DNA of 64,000 nt from Delphinapterus leucas (taxonomy: Eukaryota; Chordata; Mammalia; Artiodactyla; Monodontidae), in the NCBI RefSeq assembly GCF_002288925.2, contig NW_022098000.1:4679827-4743826 (forward strand), given 5' to 3'. How positions within the stretch are numbered: position 1 is the stretch's first letter; every line of letters starts with the position of its first letter. Both the position numbers and the translations under genes were made by a program. Positions 21,159 through 32,234 of this stretch are shown here, one piece after another. The notes under the pieces were generated by a model. The model did no database searches. It had not been told where the DNA came from and saw nothing but the letters and a program-made list of their open reading frames with translations.

Positions 21159-22300
21159 GGTGGTATGCTACTCTCCTCAGCCTTATGATTTTAAGAGAAG
21201 AAAAAGGGGAAGAGGAGGGAAGAAAAGGGAGAAACTGAGGTCAAACTCTCAGCTACAGAGCCCAATAAAACTTACCTTCAAACAAAATAAAATTCAAATT
21301 AAAAATACTTCTCAATGAAGAAAATAGAACCAATCTAAGGATTTTCTTTTTCTATGTTTTTAGAGCCAGAACACATTTAAACTAAAAAGGCTACAAACAA
21401 TACAATGCTAGGAAATTCAGATATAAGCAGTTTTGCTGAATTTGCAAACCAACCATTTTAAAGAATGTCTTTAAAATGTATTTATAAATTAAACTTAGCA
21501 TTGTGCTAGTTTCTTATTCTATTACTTTCAACATCCATGTAATTCTGAGAAATGTGTTTCATTCCAGTTTTGAATATTTACCTGCTGTGTGTCCAAATGG
21601 TCCAGAAGAAGATACTTAGCCAGAATTACCAAACTCTATCCCACTGATGGGCTGTCACGGACATGTTATTGCTCTTGGTGAGTTCTGTTCTTTCATGTCT
21701 AAAACGTGTTTGTGATGAAGCCAAACTAATTACACAATTTCAATCCCAAATTGTTCCAAGTTTCTGGTAAATTAGAGTGTTGAGAATGTACAAGTTTTAT
21801 TCATTCACTCATGGATGTTGAAGGCACTGTTAATACTACATAAAATCCAGTTTAACAAGATGCATAATTATTCAACCAAAAAATAATATAATGAAAGTCC
21901 TTTGATCTACATATAATATATAAGATATTTCAATCCTTTGGGGTAACATATTTTTAAAAGTATGCATTACTATACATAGCAATTTGTGGCAAATTAACAA
22001 TTATTTATAATTTCATATTTTACATCTCATTGAAATACCTTGATTCTTTGATAAAGTTACCTAAAAATGAAACATAGTACAGAAAACCCAAAATTCTAAA
22101 AGATGGAATTTCTGTAGTAAATACAATAATATATAAAAAATAATCCTCAGTGAAGTCTATAAGGATTACAAAAAGAAGGAAATATAATCAAATGTTGAAT
22201 GAGGAGATAATGATTTAAATAGGTATCTTGTAAAGAAAGCAAATAGAAAACCACTGTCTTAAAACAAAGAAAGAAGGATATGGGAAGGCCACTATAAAAT
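21159..22300. other. No gene or repeat recognised
   Basis: A purine-rich tract (about 21193-21240) is followed by very AT-rich sequence. Nothing here is recognised as transposon or gene. Confidence 0.5.
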
Positions 22301-22946
22301 TGTTAGGTAGTTAGACATTAGCAGCAAGGAGATGACAGCGGTGAAAAGACAAGAGGGAATAGTCGAGTCACACCCCAACCATCTGGAAACCCTCCCCTGA
22401 CCCACCCCCCCAGAATGGGCGAAACTATGGTCACGTGGGGGACAAACTTATCCTGATAAAGAGGGGGGACAGTAACACAAGGGAACTTCCCCAGGCTGTG
22501 CATGCCTAGACCAGATAGGCGTATAACCTGTAGTAAACCCAAACTCATTATACCATCATTATAATAAAATCTACATGTGGTTTTGCTCCCCCCGCCCCAT
22601 GGGCGTTTCTTAGCGAATCAAGGGTGAGAGCATGTGCAATAGTGAACTTGTCACATAGCTTGGGACTGGCAATCAAGTAATGACCTCTGTCACTCACCCC
22701 ACCGCCCTGCAAAATGCTCCTTAAAATTAACCTTAAGCCTGTACAGGAATGTTGCTTTCACTTCGCGAAAACAGCCAGCTCTGTCTCTCTCTAAGAGTGT
22801 ACCTATGCTTAAATAAACTTTGCTTTGTGCTTGCGCCTGAAGTGGTAGTCTGCAATTCTTTGCTTGCTACCTCAAGGACCAAGATTGCTGGTCCGGGTCT
22901 CCTTGGTTGAAGCTATTGTGACACAACGCACACCAACCCGGTTACA
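22301..22946 (+). mobile_element. Solo ERV1-type LTR, 646 bases, with exact target-site duplication
   Basis: Starts TGTTAGGTAG and ends CCCGGTTACA. AAAT flanks it on both sides (22297-22300 and 22947-22950), the 4-base duplication typical of ERV1. AATAAA at 22812-22817 is followed by CTTTGCTTTGTGCTTGC, as at an R/U5 junction. It has GC-rich blocks unlike the AT-rich neighbourhood. No gag, pol or env is present. The minus-strand frame 22318-22548 lies inside it and is not a gene. Confidence 0.92.
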
Positions 22947-22950
22947 AAAT

Positions 22951-24570
22951 CAGAAACACTGTGAATTTATTCTTTGAAAAAGAAATCTTTTTTGCAGCTC
23001 TCTCACTAAAGAACCCTGATCCAAGGTCATATTGGCTACCAACAGTATGACAGAGACAACTTTATGTGCACCCCTAACACCACTAAAAGAGAAACCAGGA
23101 GAGAAGCTGAGTTTATGTCTCACTGTAGGGAAAAGTCAAGGTAGGTCAGGACTAGCTTGAGAAGAAGCAAGGATCTTTTCACAGGTTTCAAGGGTATTGC
23201 TGAAATGGAAAAGGAGCCATATCAAACTTTCAGATGTTCGATTTCAATGAAAGAAAAAAAAACTATAATTAAATGTAACAAGTTGAATCTGTGAAAAGGC
23301 ATAAACCCCAAAGGATACTCAAAATGGAAAAATAAATGCAATGTGTTTAAGTAATTATTTATCATGCAAAAGGAATGGCACCTATAAAAATGTATAATTA
23401 TATTGATTTTTAATAAGTCTGGGAGTATTTGAGTCTGTTTCTACTGTTAAGCATATTTTCACTCAAAGTATAAACCCTTCTCTATCAATCGTTTAAAGGA
23501 ATAAGAACAGGGAACTCTAAGCTGTCAACTCCTGGGAATGAACAGAGAGGACTGGTCAATATAGTAAACGCACGTACTAACCCATGGCCAGTCTGCACTA
23601 GAGGTGATACAATGACAGATGAAAAGTGGAGCTAGCAATGTGTTCCAAAATGATGGCCTACACAAATGTTCTCAAGAGGAGAGGTCATTTTGCCCTCAAC
23701 CCTTTGTCTCCTGGAAGTAAACCCCTAAATTATTGGTAATGAAATGTTCACTAGTCAAGCATAAGTTTTCAATTACACTAACAGTCCAGGTCAATAGGAA
23801 GGAGAAGACAGTGGGTATGTAATACAGGCTAAGTAAAATTCCTTAACACAATCATGGAAAGGGAACAGGATCTGCAAGCCTAAAGCTCAGTGGAAATGTC
23901 TAGGCTCAGAGTCCCACTGATGTAGCAGTGAAGCTGAGCTATAAGAAAGTGCCCAGTTTGAAGCACTCCGGGTGAAGTTTGGAAAATACAATTAGCTCTA
24001 TATGCCAAACAAAAATCAATCAATCTTCCAGAACCTGCAACCTCAGCTTCCATGAGACAAGAATCTTTTACTTTTTCCTGGCTTGGAAGATGGCTGTATC
24101 CTAAGGAAAATGCAAAAGGTATCCGATGAAATTGCTGTAACCCAAGCAGGCATACGAAGCAGTTTCAGAAGGTGTGTGTTCACCGAAAATGAGAAAAGAA
24201 TAAAAAAGACAATTAGAAACAGATCTATATGCACTGTATTGATAATTTTGTACTAGATTAAGTGTAAGTTCATAGCTTTAAAAAAATTAAATTTAAAAAG
24301 TCCTTTGTCTGCTTCTTTAAGTGACTAAAGCAATTAGATCTCATAGTATACTTAACAATTTTAATTACATGTTTGGGAAATCTGATTAAATAAATGTCAT
24401 AATGGTTAAATAACTGGAAAATTTTCCTTTTTTCAACTTATAGTACATTAGTTTTTTAAGTATTCAGAATAATATTATTTAATTGATATACAATATTAAA
24501 ACATTGAGCACTAAGTAAATTACAAATAGTTTTAAACGTGTCTCTGCATGTACAAGAGCTTACTGAGTAT
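22951..24570. other. No gene or repeat recognised
   Basis: Unrecognised sequence. The 63-residue minus-strand frame at 24043-24234 shows no domain. The last 300 bases are highly AT-rich. Confidence 0.5.
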
Positions 24571-24574
24571 TAAA

Positions 24575-24765
24575 GTTAACAAAACCTACTGAGTACTTGT
24601 ATGTGCTGGTATGTGCTGGTACTGTTTCCAATGCCGTACCACGTTTTCTTTCGCAGTGTACCCTGACCTCTGCACTATGAGTTTTATTCTGTTGTGTTCT
24701 ATAGATGAGGACCCTCCAGCACAAAGAGATGAGTAACTTGTTCTGGGTTACAAATTATGCAACCC
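24575..24765 (-). mobile_element. MIR, inverted, weak
   Basis: CTACTGAGTACTTGTATGTGCTGG at the left and TATAGATGAGGACCCTCCAGCAC with GAGATGAGTAACTTGTTCTGGGTTAC further right match the inverted MIR. TATGTGCTGG is duplicated in tandem at about 24600-24620. Confidence 0.5.
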
Positions 24766-24789
24766 CAGGCATGGTAATTTCACCTGTTC

Positions 24790-25880
24790 CCAATCTTAAC
24801 TACTATGATGGGGCACCCCCAGTCACACCCACATGTACTGAGCAGCCCTGAGTATGATTTCTTCTCAGTAGTGCTGAATGTGTACATGCGAACCTTGGTC
24901 AGTCTACATCAAGTCAGAGCATTTATACAAGTGGCAAACGGGCCTCATAGTAAGATGCTCTTAGTATCTCCTGCCTCTGCTCTGCTGGCTGCAGCGAAGC
25001 AAGACTTCACTTGAAATTCAAATCTTTGGGAGGAAGGCTCTGAAGAAAATGTTTTCCCAGCCCCATAATTCATATTTTGAATGACAGTAATAATGTATGA
25101 AATAAACATTTTTGAGTTCAAAATCATTTCAACACATTGAAAAATGTTTCTACCTTCATTCAAAATACCAAGAAATACAGAGACATAGGTATTTCTAAAT
25201 CGTTTAATGTTCTTTCCAGAGTTCCGCTCCCTTCATTTAATTGTACTTTTATACTTGCAAACAAGGTGAAAAGGGATATGCAATGAGTCAAGACTACAAT
25301 TCTGGAAAGGACCAGTTTTGCCCTGCTTTTTGGTATCAACCAAGAGCTCAAGTTTCCATATTATTGTTACAGTCCCTTTGTGTTTAATAATCAGCTGTGT
25401 CCAAACTCCCTTATGACAGCAATAACAATGTGTCTTCCCAGGCAAGAAGTCATTCTTTCTGTTGGGCTCTGCTCTCATCAGAGGGTACTAGAGCTCCCCC
25501 TTCCCGTCTCCTGACTATTTTAAATGAGGTTTCTCTTCGTTAACTTTTACGCTTATCATCAACTCAAACCCAATTTAATTCTCTCATTTCTTTCAACTTT
25601 CCTTTTACCAGTAATCCTAACTCTTTCTGTATCAGTCAACAGTCTTGCTTTCATTCTGCCTGTGACATACAGCACTTAAACTCTTTGAGCCTGATCTTAT
25701 TGAATTGGAAAATCCTGCCACGTACAAACTTCTTAGAAACTTGGGATAGTCAGCTCTTCTTGGATAAACTATTTGCCACTCCTCTCTTCATAACCTCCTA
25801 TGGTTTATAAGTTTATACGAGAGAACATGCATGTTTCTGCGTCTGCTACTCAAAGTAGGCTAACCACATCCTAAATTGAC
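24790..25880. other. No gene or repeat recognised
   Basis: Several overlapping short frames on both strands (24805-25014, 24945-25163, 25233-25478) contradict one another and show no domain. Confidence 0.5.
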
Positions 25881-25884
25881 AGTG

Positions 25885-25985
25885 GGAAGACTGTGCAGGG
25901 TTCAGACTTGGGCTCTGAAGAATTACTACCTCATCTTAGATCTCAGCTAGTGTTGTGAACTTGAGAACATTGCTTCACTCCTCTC
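25885..25985 (+). mobile_element. MIR fragment
   Basis: GTTCAGACTTGGGCTCTGAAG, then ATCTCAGCTAGTGTTGTGAACTTGAGAACATTGCTTCACTCC resembles the MIR core (tagctgtgtgaccttgggcaagttacttaacc). It is degraded. Confidence 0.5.
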
Positions 25986-25989
25986 TGAC

Positions 25990-26265
25990 AACACTTCATG
26001 CCTTTACATAATCATATTCTAATCATTCTTCAAAATTTCCTCCCGCTTGAAGCCTTGTCTACATTACAGAGGATGAATTCTTCCTCCTCTGAAATCATTT
26101 AAGAGGTAAATGTATTTTCTGTGTCACTCAGGTGGCTTTTAACAGATTATCCATTCTGTTGGTAATGGTTAAGAAAAGGCAGTCTGTCTCTCTAGACAGA
26201 ATCGAAGCTTCTTGAGGACAGGAAGCAGTCTTTTCTGTGTTTTATACATAACTATTGGTTAGTTT
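25990..26265 (+). mobile_element. L2 3' end
   Basis: Weak L2 coding-end similarity at 25990-26090 and a better tail at 26195-26265: TAGACAGAATCGAAGCTTCTTGAGGACAGGAAGCAGTCTTTTCTG, matching the L2 ending (gtaagctccttgagggcagggaccgtgtc). Confidence 0.5.
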
Positions 26266-26734
26266 ATTGAAGTTCAGCAACAAGCTATAAATACAGAAAG
26301 GATGTTTACTTGTAAACAGGGGATGTATTTCTGACATCAGTTGTGTCAACTTCATCCTTTATATTTTTTTCCAGATTTGTTAAATTTATTAAGATATGCA
26401 GGGGCAAATAACAGCTACTTTTCTTTGTGAGATTATGTTTCTAAATTTTTTTTTCATAAAATTAGCCACAGCTACAAGCATAACTATGACCTTTGCCTAC
26501 ATATAGTCTAGAAAGTATGCAGCTAACTCACTTCCTGATTTAAAGCCAACATTAGTGTCAATACCAGTAAAAATATGTGTGCTTTCATGCACACACACAA
26601 TCAGAACTAGCTTGTAAACAGCAATTAGTTTTGAACAACCTTCTGTTTTATTCCAAGGGTATTCCTTTTGGCACTTCCTGCATCTGATCACTAATTGGCT
26701 TCAATTGAAAAAATATCTTTTAAATATGGAGAAA
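26266..26734. other. No gene or repeat recognised
   Basis: AT-rich sequence before a cetacean SINE. No reading frame, tail or terminal repeats of interest are seen. Confidence 0.5.
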
Positions 26735-26923
26735 GGGCTTCCCTGGTGGCGCAATGGTTGAGAGTCTGCCTGCCCATGCAGGGGACCCAGGTTCATGTCC
26801 CTGTCCGGGAAGATCCCACATGCCGCGGAGCGGCTAGGTCCGTGAGCCATGGCCGCTGAGCCTGCGCGTCCGGAGCCTGTGCTCTGCAACGGGAGAGGCC
26901 TGCGTACCGCAAAAAAAAAAAAA
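26735..26923 (+). mobile_element. Cetacean tRNA-derived SINE, 16-base deletion
   Basis: Head GGGCTTCCCTGGTGGCGCAA, body GGGAAGATCCCACATGCCG and CTGCGCGTCCGGAGCCTGTG, end TGCGTACCGC and a 13-base A-tail (26911-26923). The B-box is mutated (GGTTCATGTCC). Compared with the other copies, 16 bases are missing at 26900, between two GAGGCC repeats. Flanking duplication is not clear. Confidence 0.95.
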
Positions 26924-26929
26924 GTGGGG

Positions 26930-27365
26930 AAAAATATAACTATTGACCATATTATCATTTTTTTTCTCTCACAATATTATGCTCTCAAGTAAGAGTTAAA
27001 TATTTATTATGCACTTCTTTTAGTGCCCTGCAGGTTTATCTTACCAGGTTATAAAAATGAAAACATTATTTGAAGCAGTGAGGAATGTGCTGACAATTGG
27101 ATACACTTGAATGTCAAATATTAATATTCTGAATAATTATCTTAGGTTATTTTAGTATATTTTGCCAGGTTGCACGTCTTTGGAGATAGTTCTATGGGAA
27201 TTAATTTCAAAGCTATACAGGCAGCTAGATCTATGAAGTCCTTAAATCTAGTAAATCACAAAAGATGAATTATATTTCATGGAACTTAATGTCTTTCAAT
27301 CAGCTTTTGTTATTTCCTGAGAGTGTCTAAAGAATGTTGCAAAATAAGTTGTGTATTAATAATTG
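26930..27365. other. No gene or repeat recognised
   Basis: AT-rich with no recognised element. Confidence 0.5.
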
Positions 27366-27367
27366 TA

Positions 27368-27535
27368 GTCAATACTTAGGTGGGGTCTGCTCTGCAGTAG
27401 GCATTGTTCTAAGAGTAGGCATCGTTCTAAATCTATGTATTAACATAGTTAATAGTCAATATTATGTTTCCTGTGTTACAAATAAACAAATTAAATAACA
27501 TGGCCAAGATGATAGTGCTATTTGTAGTGCCCCAA
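27368..27535 (-). mobile_element. MIR, inverted, weak
   Basis: CTGCAGTAGGCATTGTTCTAAG, TATGTATTAACATAGTTAATAG and CCTGTGTTACAAATAAACAAATTAAATAACATGGCCAAG follow the inverted MIR outline at low identity. GTAGGCATTGTTCTAA recurs as GTAGGCATCGTTCTAA at about 27415-27431, a small local duplication. Confidence 0.45.
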
Positions 27536-27839
27536 TTTTATTATTTCATATATTTAATGAATATTTAGGAACACTGACCATGTATGTGTCACTTGACATA
27601 TTTTTACATATTTTTCCTTTTGACTTGATTCTCTTGATTATTTTTTTTTCTTTTCTGTTTACATTGTATTTATACTGTATATATTGTGGAAGCTGTAAAA
27701 ATTTTGGAATGCAACACATGTATATGTAAACACACACATGCATATGCATTCACTAAGCAAAACACTCCTAAGGCTGATTTTGAAATGCAGACAATTTATA
27801 TGGCTTACTACCCACTTTTCCCCCATGGCCAAAATGCTA

Positions 27840-28135
27840 CAGCATTATCATCTCCTCAGCATCCCTGCCATCACACACTTATTTGTTCATTGTGTGTCTG
27901 CAATGTCCTTCCTTCTCTATTTATTTGAATCCTATCCTTAAAGTCCCATCTTCTCCATGAAGTCTACTCAAATATTTCAACCCCTTTATTCTCTCTCCTC
28001 TGAAATCCTACACTTACCATTATTACATGGTCACTGCAGGGGTCATGATATGTACTTCTAAATTCCATAAGACACTTAACACTAAAAGACCTCACAATGA
28101 ATACCACTTAAATGTTTGCTTGATCAATAAGCACA
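27840..28135 (+). mobile_element. L2 3' end
   Basis: GCAATGTCCTTCCTTCTCTATTTATTTG, AAGTCCCATCTTCTCCATGAAGTCTACTC and CCTACACTTACCATTATTACATGG follow the L2 3' coding end and UTR (ccttcaagactcagctcaaatgtcacctcc...). The frames at 27686-27928 and 27738-27941 are readings of this LINE. Confidence 0.52.
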
Positions 28136-28981
28136 GTTATTCTTCTATTTTCTCATATTTCCTTTTCATGTAAATTATTATTAATTATTAATAAGTATTA
28201 TAAATTATTATTATATAAGTTATTAGTAGTAAAGAGTAATCAGAGAGAAAAGACCATGTCCCAGGTCTATGGTCAATAAGATTAGCATACTCTTATTTTC
28301 TTCTTCCAAGGACACCAAATTAACATAATTATTTGTTAAAAGATATTCAGCCAAAATATATACTGAGTGGGTAAAATATTTTACTAATGTTATATATATT
28401 ATTTCCTCTACATATACATAACAGGTTTTATAAATATGGATTTTACTTTTTGAGAAAATGGTTTCCCAAATTGCACCTTTACAGAGGTGTAATTGCTTTT
28501 GTCCTAGGTGAGTCATCTTTATATAATGATTCATAATCTATTTTTACAGAGTCCCTTAAAATCAGAATCTTTTTTATAAGAACAATTTTGAGGGGTGAAA
28601 ACACTTTTGTGCATTTCACATCAATTTTAAGTAACTTCAAAGTGGTTATTGAGATATGTAGGTTTGACCTCATCCTTAGAGATGGAAAGATCAAAGGAAA
28701 ACAAAACAACTTTTGTGCTGATGGTCCTGCCAAGTGTTTAACTGTTGCAACACCATAGGATCTTAACATAAATGGGTTCTGAAGATGTCCCTTTACAGGA
28801 AAATACTCTAGAACCTACCAGAAAGGGAAGAGTTGAGGATCCTAACATGAAGTATCCAGCAATAACCAAACATTTTCCTATGTAAAATAGTGTCCAGAGC
28901 TACTGCTCCTTTGTTTGAACTAGTGATAGAACCATGTCATTTATGTTTCCATTCCAATCTTGAGCTGTGTGGTATATAAAG
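28136..28981. other. No gene recognised; AT-rich
   Basis: A TAATTATTA-rich low-complexity run lies at 28168-28227. The minus-strand frames 28223-28534 and 28479-28769 are AT-biased, overlap each other and show no domain. Confidence 0.55.
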
Positions 28982-29212
28982 CAGGGGTTGGCAAACTTAG
29001 GTTTATGGACCAAATTCCTTCCTCCCCCCACCTGTTTTTGTAAACACAGTTTCATTTTATTAGAACACAGACACATCCATTCATTTTCATATTGTCTATG
29101 CCTACTATCAGGATATAGCAGCAGAGCTGAATAGTTGCAACAAACACCATACGGACCACAACATCTAAATTTTTTTCTATCCGGTCCTTTATAGAAAAGG
29201 TTTGCACAACTT
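28982..29212. mobile_element. hAT-type MITE (MER1/MER20-like group)
   Basis: Left end CAGGGGTTGGCAAAC and right end GGTTTGCACAACT form inverted termini. Internal CCACCTGTTTTTGTAAACACAG, TCATTTTATTAGAACACAGACAC, CATATTGTCTATGCCTAC and TGAATAGTTGCAACAAACACC are diagnostic of a common mammalian hAT element; I am unsure of its catalogue name. TATAAAG before and TTTAAAG after are a weak duplication. Confidence 0.7.
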
Positions 29213-29392
29213 TAAAGGATATTATGTAAAATTCTAATCTTAGGTTGACCTGATGAATATGTGCCATCTCTATCCTTATCAATAGATTTGAAGAATCAGT
29301 GAAAAGGATGATGTACTGAAAATACACATTTGTAATGTGTTCGCCAGCAAGTCTTATCAAGTACATGTAGCCGCTGTTGTAATTTCCACTAT

Positions 29393-29625
29393 TATTACTA
29401 TTGGTGAATGTTATTGAACATTTATGATATGCCAAGCACCTTGTATGTAGTATCTTATTTATACCGCACAAAGAACCTTGAGAAGTAGGTACTATTATAA
29501 TCTCAATTTTTGAAATGATAAAATTGAAGAGTAATTTGCTCAAAGTTACACACTTAGGAATAGGTAGGGCAAGAGTTGGAAACATCTCTTCAACTCTACA
29601 ACTCATATTTTAAACAACTGTGTTC
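29393..29625 (-). mobile_element. MIR, inverted, nearly complete
   Basis: ATTGAACATTTATGATATGCCAAGCACC, TTGAGAAGTAGGTACTATTATAATC, AATGATAAAATTGAAGAGTAATTTGCTCAAAGTTACACAC and AAGAGTTGGAAAC follow the inverted MIR along its length. The 184-residue minus-strand frame 29052-29606 merely spans this MIR and the hAT element. Confidence 0.72.
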
Positions 29626-29734
29626 ACTGAACACCACCGGGGACTAGTGAGAAAAATAAAGGAAAATAATAGACCCAGCCTCTGCCCACCCCTGCAGCAA
29701 GCTTCTAAGCATGTTACAGCAAAATATACACATC

Positions 29735-29930
29735 ATAAACATCTATAAAGCGTTTGTGGTGGGTGCTGTCCTCAGCACTTTACATGTATTATCTCAGTTA
29801 ATCTCCAAAACAGTCTTTTGATCTGAGCTCTGTTATACACCACTTTCTACAGATGAGGCAGGAAGTTTAGGTCATCAGTTAAGACCACACAGCTAGAGTA
29901 ACTGCAGGGTGGTTGCTTAATCACACTACA
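29735..29930 (-). mobile_element. MIR, inverted, second copy
   Basis: GTGGTGGGTGCTGTCCTCAGCACTTTACATGTATTATCTCAG, CTACAGATGAGGCAGGAAGTTTAGG and AAGACCACACAGCTAGAGTAAC give the inverted MIR order. It lies about 110 bases from another inverted MIR; their divergence suggests separate insertions. Confidence 0.72.
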
Positions 29931-30098
29931 TAGGTCCACCCAACATTCAACAAGCAAAATGCACACAATTGAAGCTTTCAGACAATGCTTAAGTTCCTTA
30001 CTCTTAAATCTGACCAGATACCCAGGAAATATTGTAACAAGAAAATATAAAGGAAAAAATCAAAGAGACTGAAGAAAGCTTTAAAAATACCTACAAAT

Positions 30099-30311
30099 GG
30101 GGACTTCCCTGGTGATCCAGTGGAAGAATCCACCTTCCAGTGCAGGGGACACAGGTTCGATCCCTGGTTGTGGAACTAAGATCCCACATGCCAAGGGACA
30201 ACCGAGCCCCCATGCCACAACTAGAGAGAAGCCCTTGTGCCACAAAGAAAGATCCCACGTGCTGCAACTAAGACCCGACACAGCCAAAACTAAATAAATA
30301 AATATTTTTTT
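30099..30311 (+). mobile_element. Older tRNA-derived SINE (CHR group)
   Basis: Head GGGGACTTCCCTGGTGATCC, a perfect B box GGTTCGATCCC at 30154-30164, then GGTTGTGGAACTAAGATCCC, CACAACTAGAGAGAAGCCC, TGCTGCAACTAAGACCCG and an AAATA tail. Flanks AAAATACCTACAAATG (30084-30099) and AAAAACCCTACAAATG (30312-30327) form a clear target-site duplication. It is related to the cetacean SINE but of an older, cetacean/hippo/ruminant-shared group (from memory). Confidence 0.92.
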
Positions 30312-30359
30312 AAAAACCCTACAAATGCCATATTTGGGAAAATAAGAAAAGATGTTTTA

Positions 30360-30815
30360 TCTATGAAACACAAATAAGATGCTAGTGTTTAGAAGGAGGG
30401 ACAGTAAAAGCACAAGAGATAGGTTTTAGAAAATAAAAATATGAGAGCACAACATATACAATAGAAGGAGAGAAAATAAACAGCAATAACAAAAATGAAG
30501 TCATGACAATGATAGAAAATGGTAATAGTAAGAGACGATTTAAAAACTCAACATGGATTAGACATGCCAGAAATTATCAAGTAAATAATTTAAGACAATT
30601 TTTTAGAACTTAAGGATATGAGTTTCCAAAGTGAACAGGGCCCACTGGTGGCCAGCACATTGAATACAAAAATATAAATAAACATTATTACAATTAACAA
30701 AATCAGGCACACAGAGAACTCAAACACTTTCAGAGAGAGGAAAAAATGAGTTTATACTTAAGATACTTTATACCAGAACAGCTTATGACTTCAGAAGCTT
30801 GAAGAAAATGGAGCA
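30360..30815 (+). mobile_element. Ancient L1, ORF1 region
   Basis: GAAATTATCAAGTAAATAATTTAAGACAA, TTTAGAACTTAAGGATATGAGTTTCC, ACAGGGCCCACTGGTGGCCAGC and AAGCTTGAAGAAAATGGAGCAAAG follow the old L1 ORF1 coding strand (...ggacatgagtttccagattgaaagggcccactgagtgcccagc...). It is heavily decayed with no open frame. Confidence 0.6.
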
Positions 30816-32230
30816 AAGTGTTCTTTATTTTATGCAGGAATTGTAAATTCTGTGGGTGTGCTAACGCTTTCTGCTAGGATTTTCATATTGTCAGTTTCTC
30901 TTTGTGTATCTACCGATTCTGCCTTGGCTATTTTGGTCCTATTTTCTTTGCTATATAACATCTTATCTGTAGTTTCTTAGTGGTTTATTGTACCCTTTTT
31001 CCAATATGTACTCTTTTGTCCCGTTTTAATCTTGTACGTTGAATTCTTCTTTGATATTAGTAAGGTCACCTCTATTCTGCATTTTTGTACTTTTACCTTT
31101 TAGAGCTTTTGCCGCGTCATGATTTTCAACAGTCTGGTTATTTCATTTTAGACATGTGTTTTATAAATACTGAAGATACTTAAATGTATTTGACCATATA
31201 TTTTTCTATCAGTATCAATAATTAAAGTGCCCACAATCTTTCACACACTCTCTCCAAGTTTTTCGATGAAAATTATGAGAACTTTAATTTCATAATAAAG
31301 AGTTCCCGTTACCTTCTATTAAAGAAAATAAGCAACGTTTGAAAATTTTTCATCACGTGAGAAAAAGATCCCATAATTGGTTTCAAATAATAATTCTGGA
31401 ATTTATGAGGATACATTGTACGTTTGGGAACTGTGTGTTGGTGGTAATTCTTGCTAAGTAGCTATTATAATTGTTTAAGGGAGAGATGATAATTGCTCAG
31501 TCTAAGGCAGTTAAAGGTTGAGAGATGACTAATTAGATTCAATAGGCCCAAGGAAGTAGAGATGAGAGGTTGTCCAGGATCTTGGGGTCTTGATTTTGAG
31601 TAACTGGGGGGATGATAATGACGCTAATTATCACAAGAAGTGAAAGAGAAAAAGAAAGAGAAGGTTTTTCTGTATATCGATTTGAAGTGTCTCAGGAACC
31701 AGAACTCTACCTTAGAGTTGCAAATAGAGGCTAGTAATGAGTTAGTCAATGATATGTCAATTACATTTCAATTTAAAAAGATGTAAGAATATGCCTATAG
31801 AACAATGTTATTATTTGTGTATCAGTAAATGTCATTATTTCTAATGTTTTATTTTGTTGGACTTCCCTTTTACACATTTTTGAAATGAGGGACCCTAAAG
31901 CTTTTATGATACTCCATTGATACCAAAAATAAAATGTTTTTTTTCCTGAACTGCCACTGATGTAATTATTTTCTACCCTCCCAAAATTCTTGTGTTCAAA
32001 TTCTAGCTCTGATCTGATTTTAATTTAGCATGGCTGAAAAAAATAACCAAAAATTTCTGTGTGTGAAAACTATATCTCTAAATATTGTATATCTCAAAAA
32101 TCTTGATGGCGACAAGGAAGAATTTTCTTTGCATTCAACTAAAAATTAGCATCAGAAATATTGGTGACTTGTGGTCTGACAGGGAAAGAAAAAAGGATCA
32201 ATAGGTAAAGAAGATATATTTTCTAAACCC
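30816..32230. other. No gene or named repeat recognised
   Basis: T-rich at the left, with a faint resemblance to inverted old LINE sequence near 30830-31150 that I cannot confirm. No reading frame is of note. Confidence 0.45.
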
Positions 32231-32234
32231 TTCA

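Noticed and set aside
11820..22946. Search for retroviral internal genes between the LTRs
   Set aside because: No gag, pol or env-like frame seen; all LTRs appear solo and in mixed orientation, so no provirus is assigned.
29052..29606. 184-residue minus-strand open frame, the longest in the window
   Set aside because: It runs through a hAT element and an inverted MIR, has no domain, and its composition fits AT-rich non-coding DNA.
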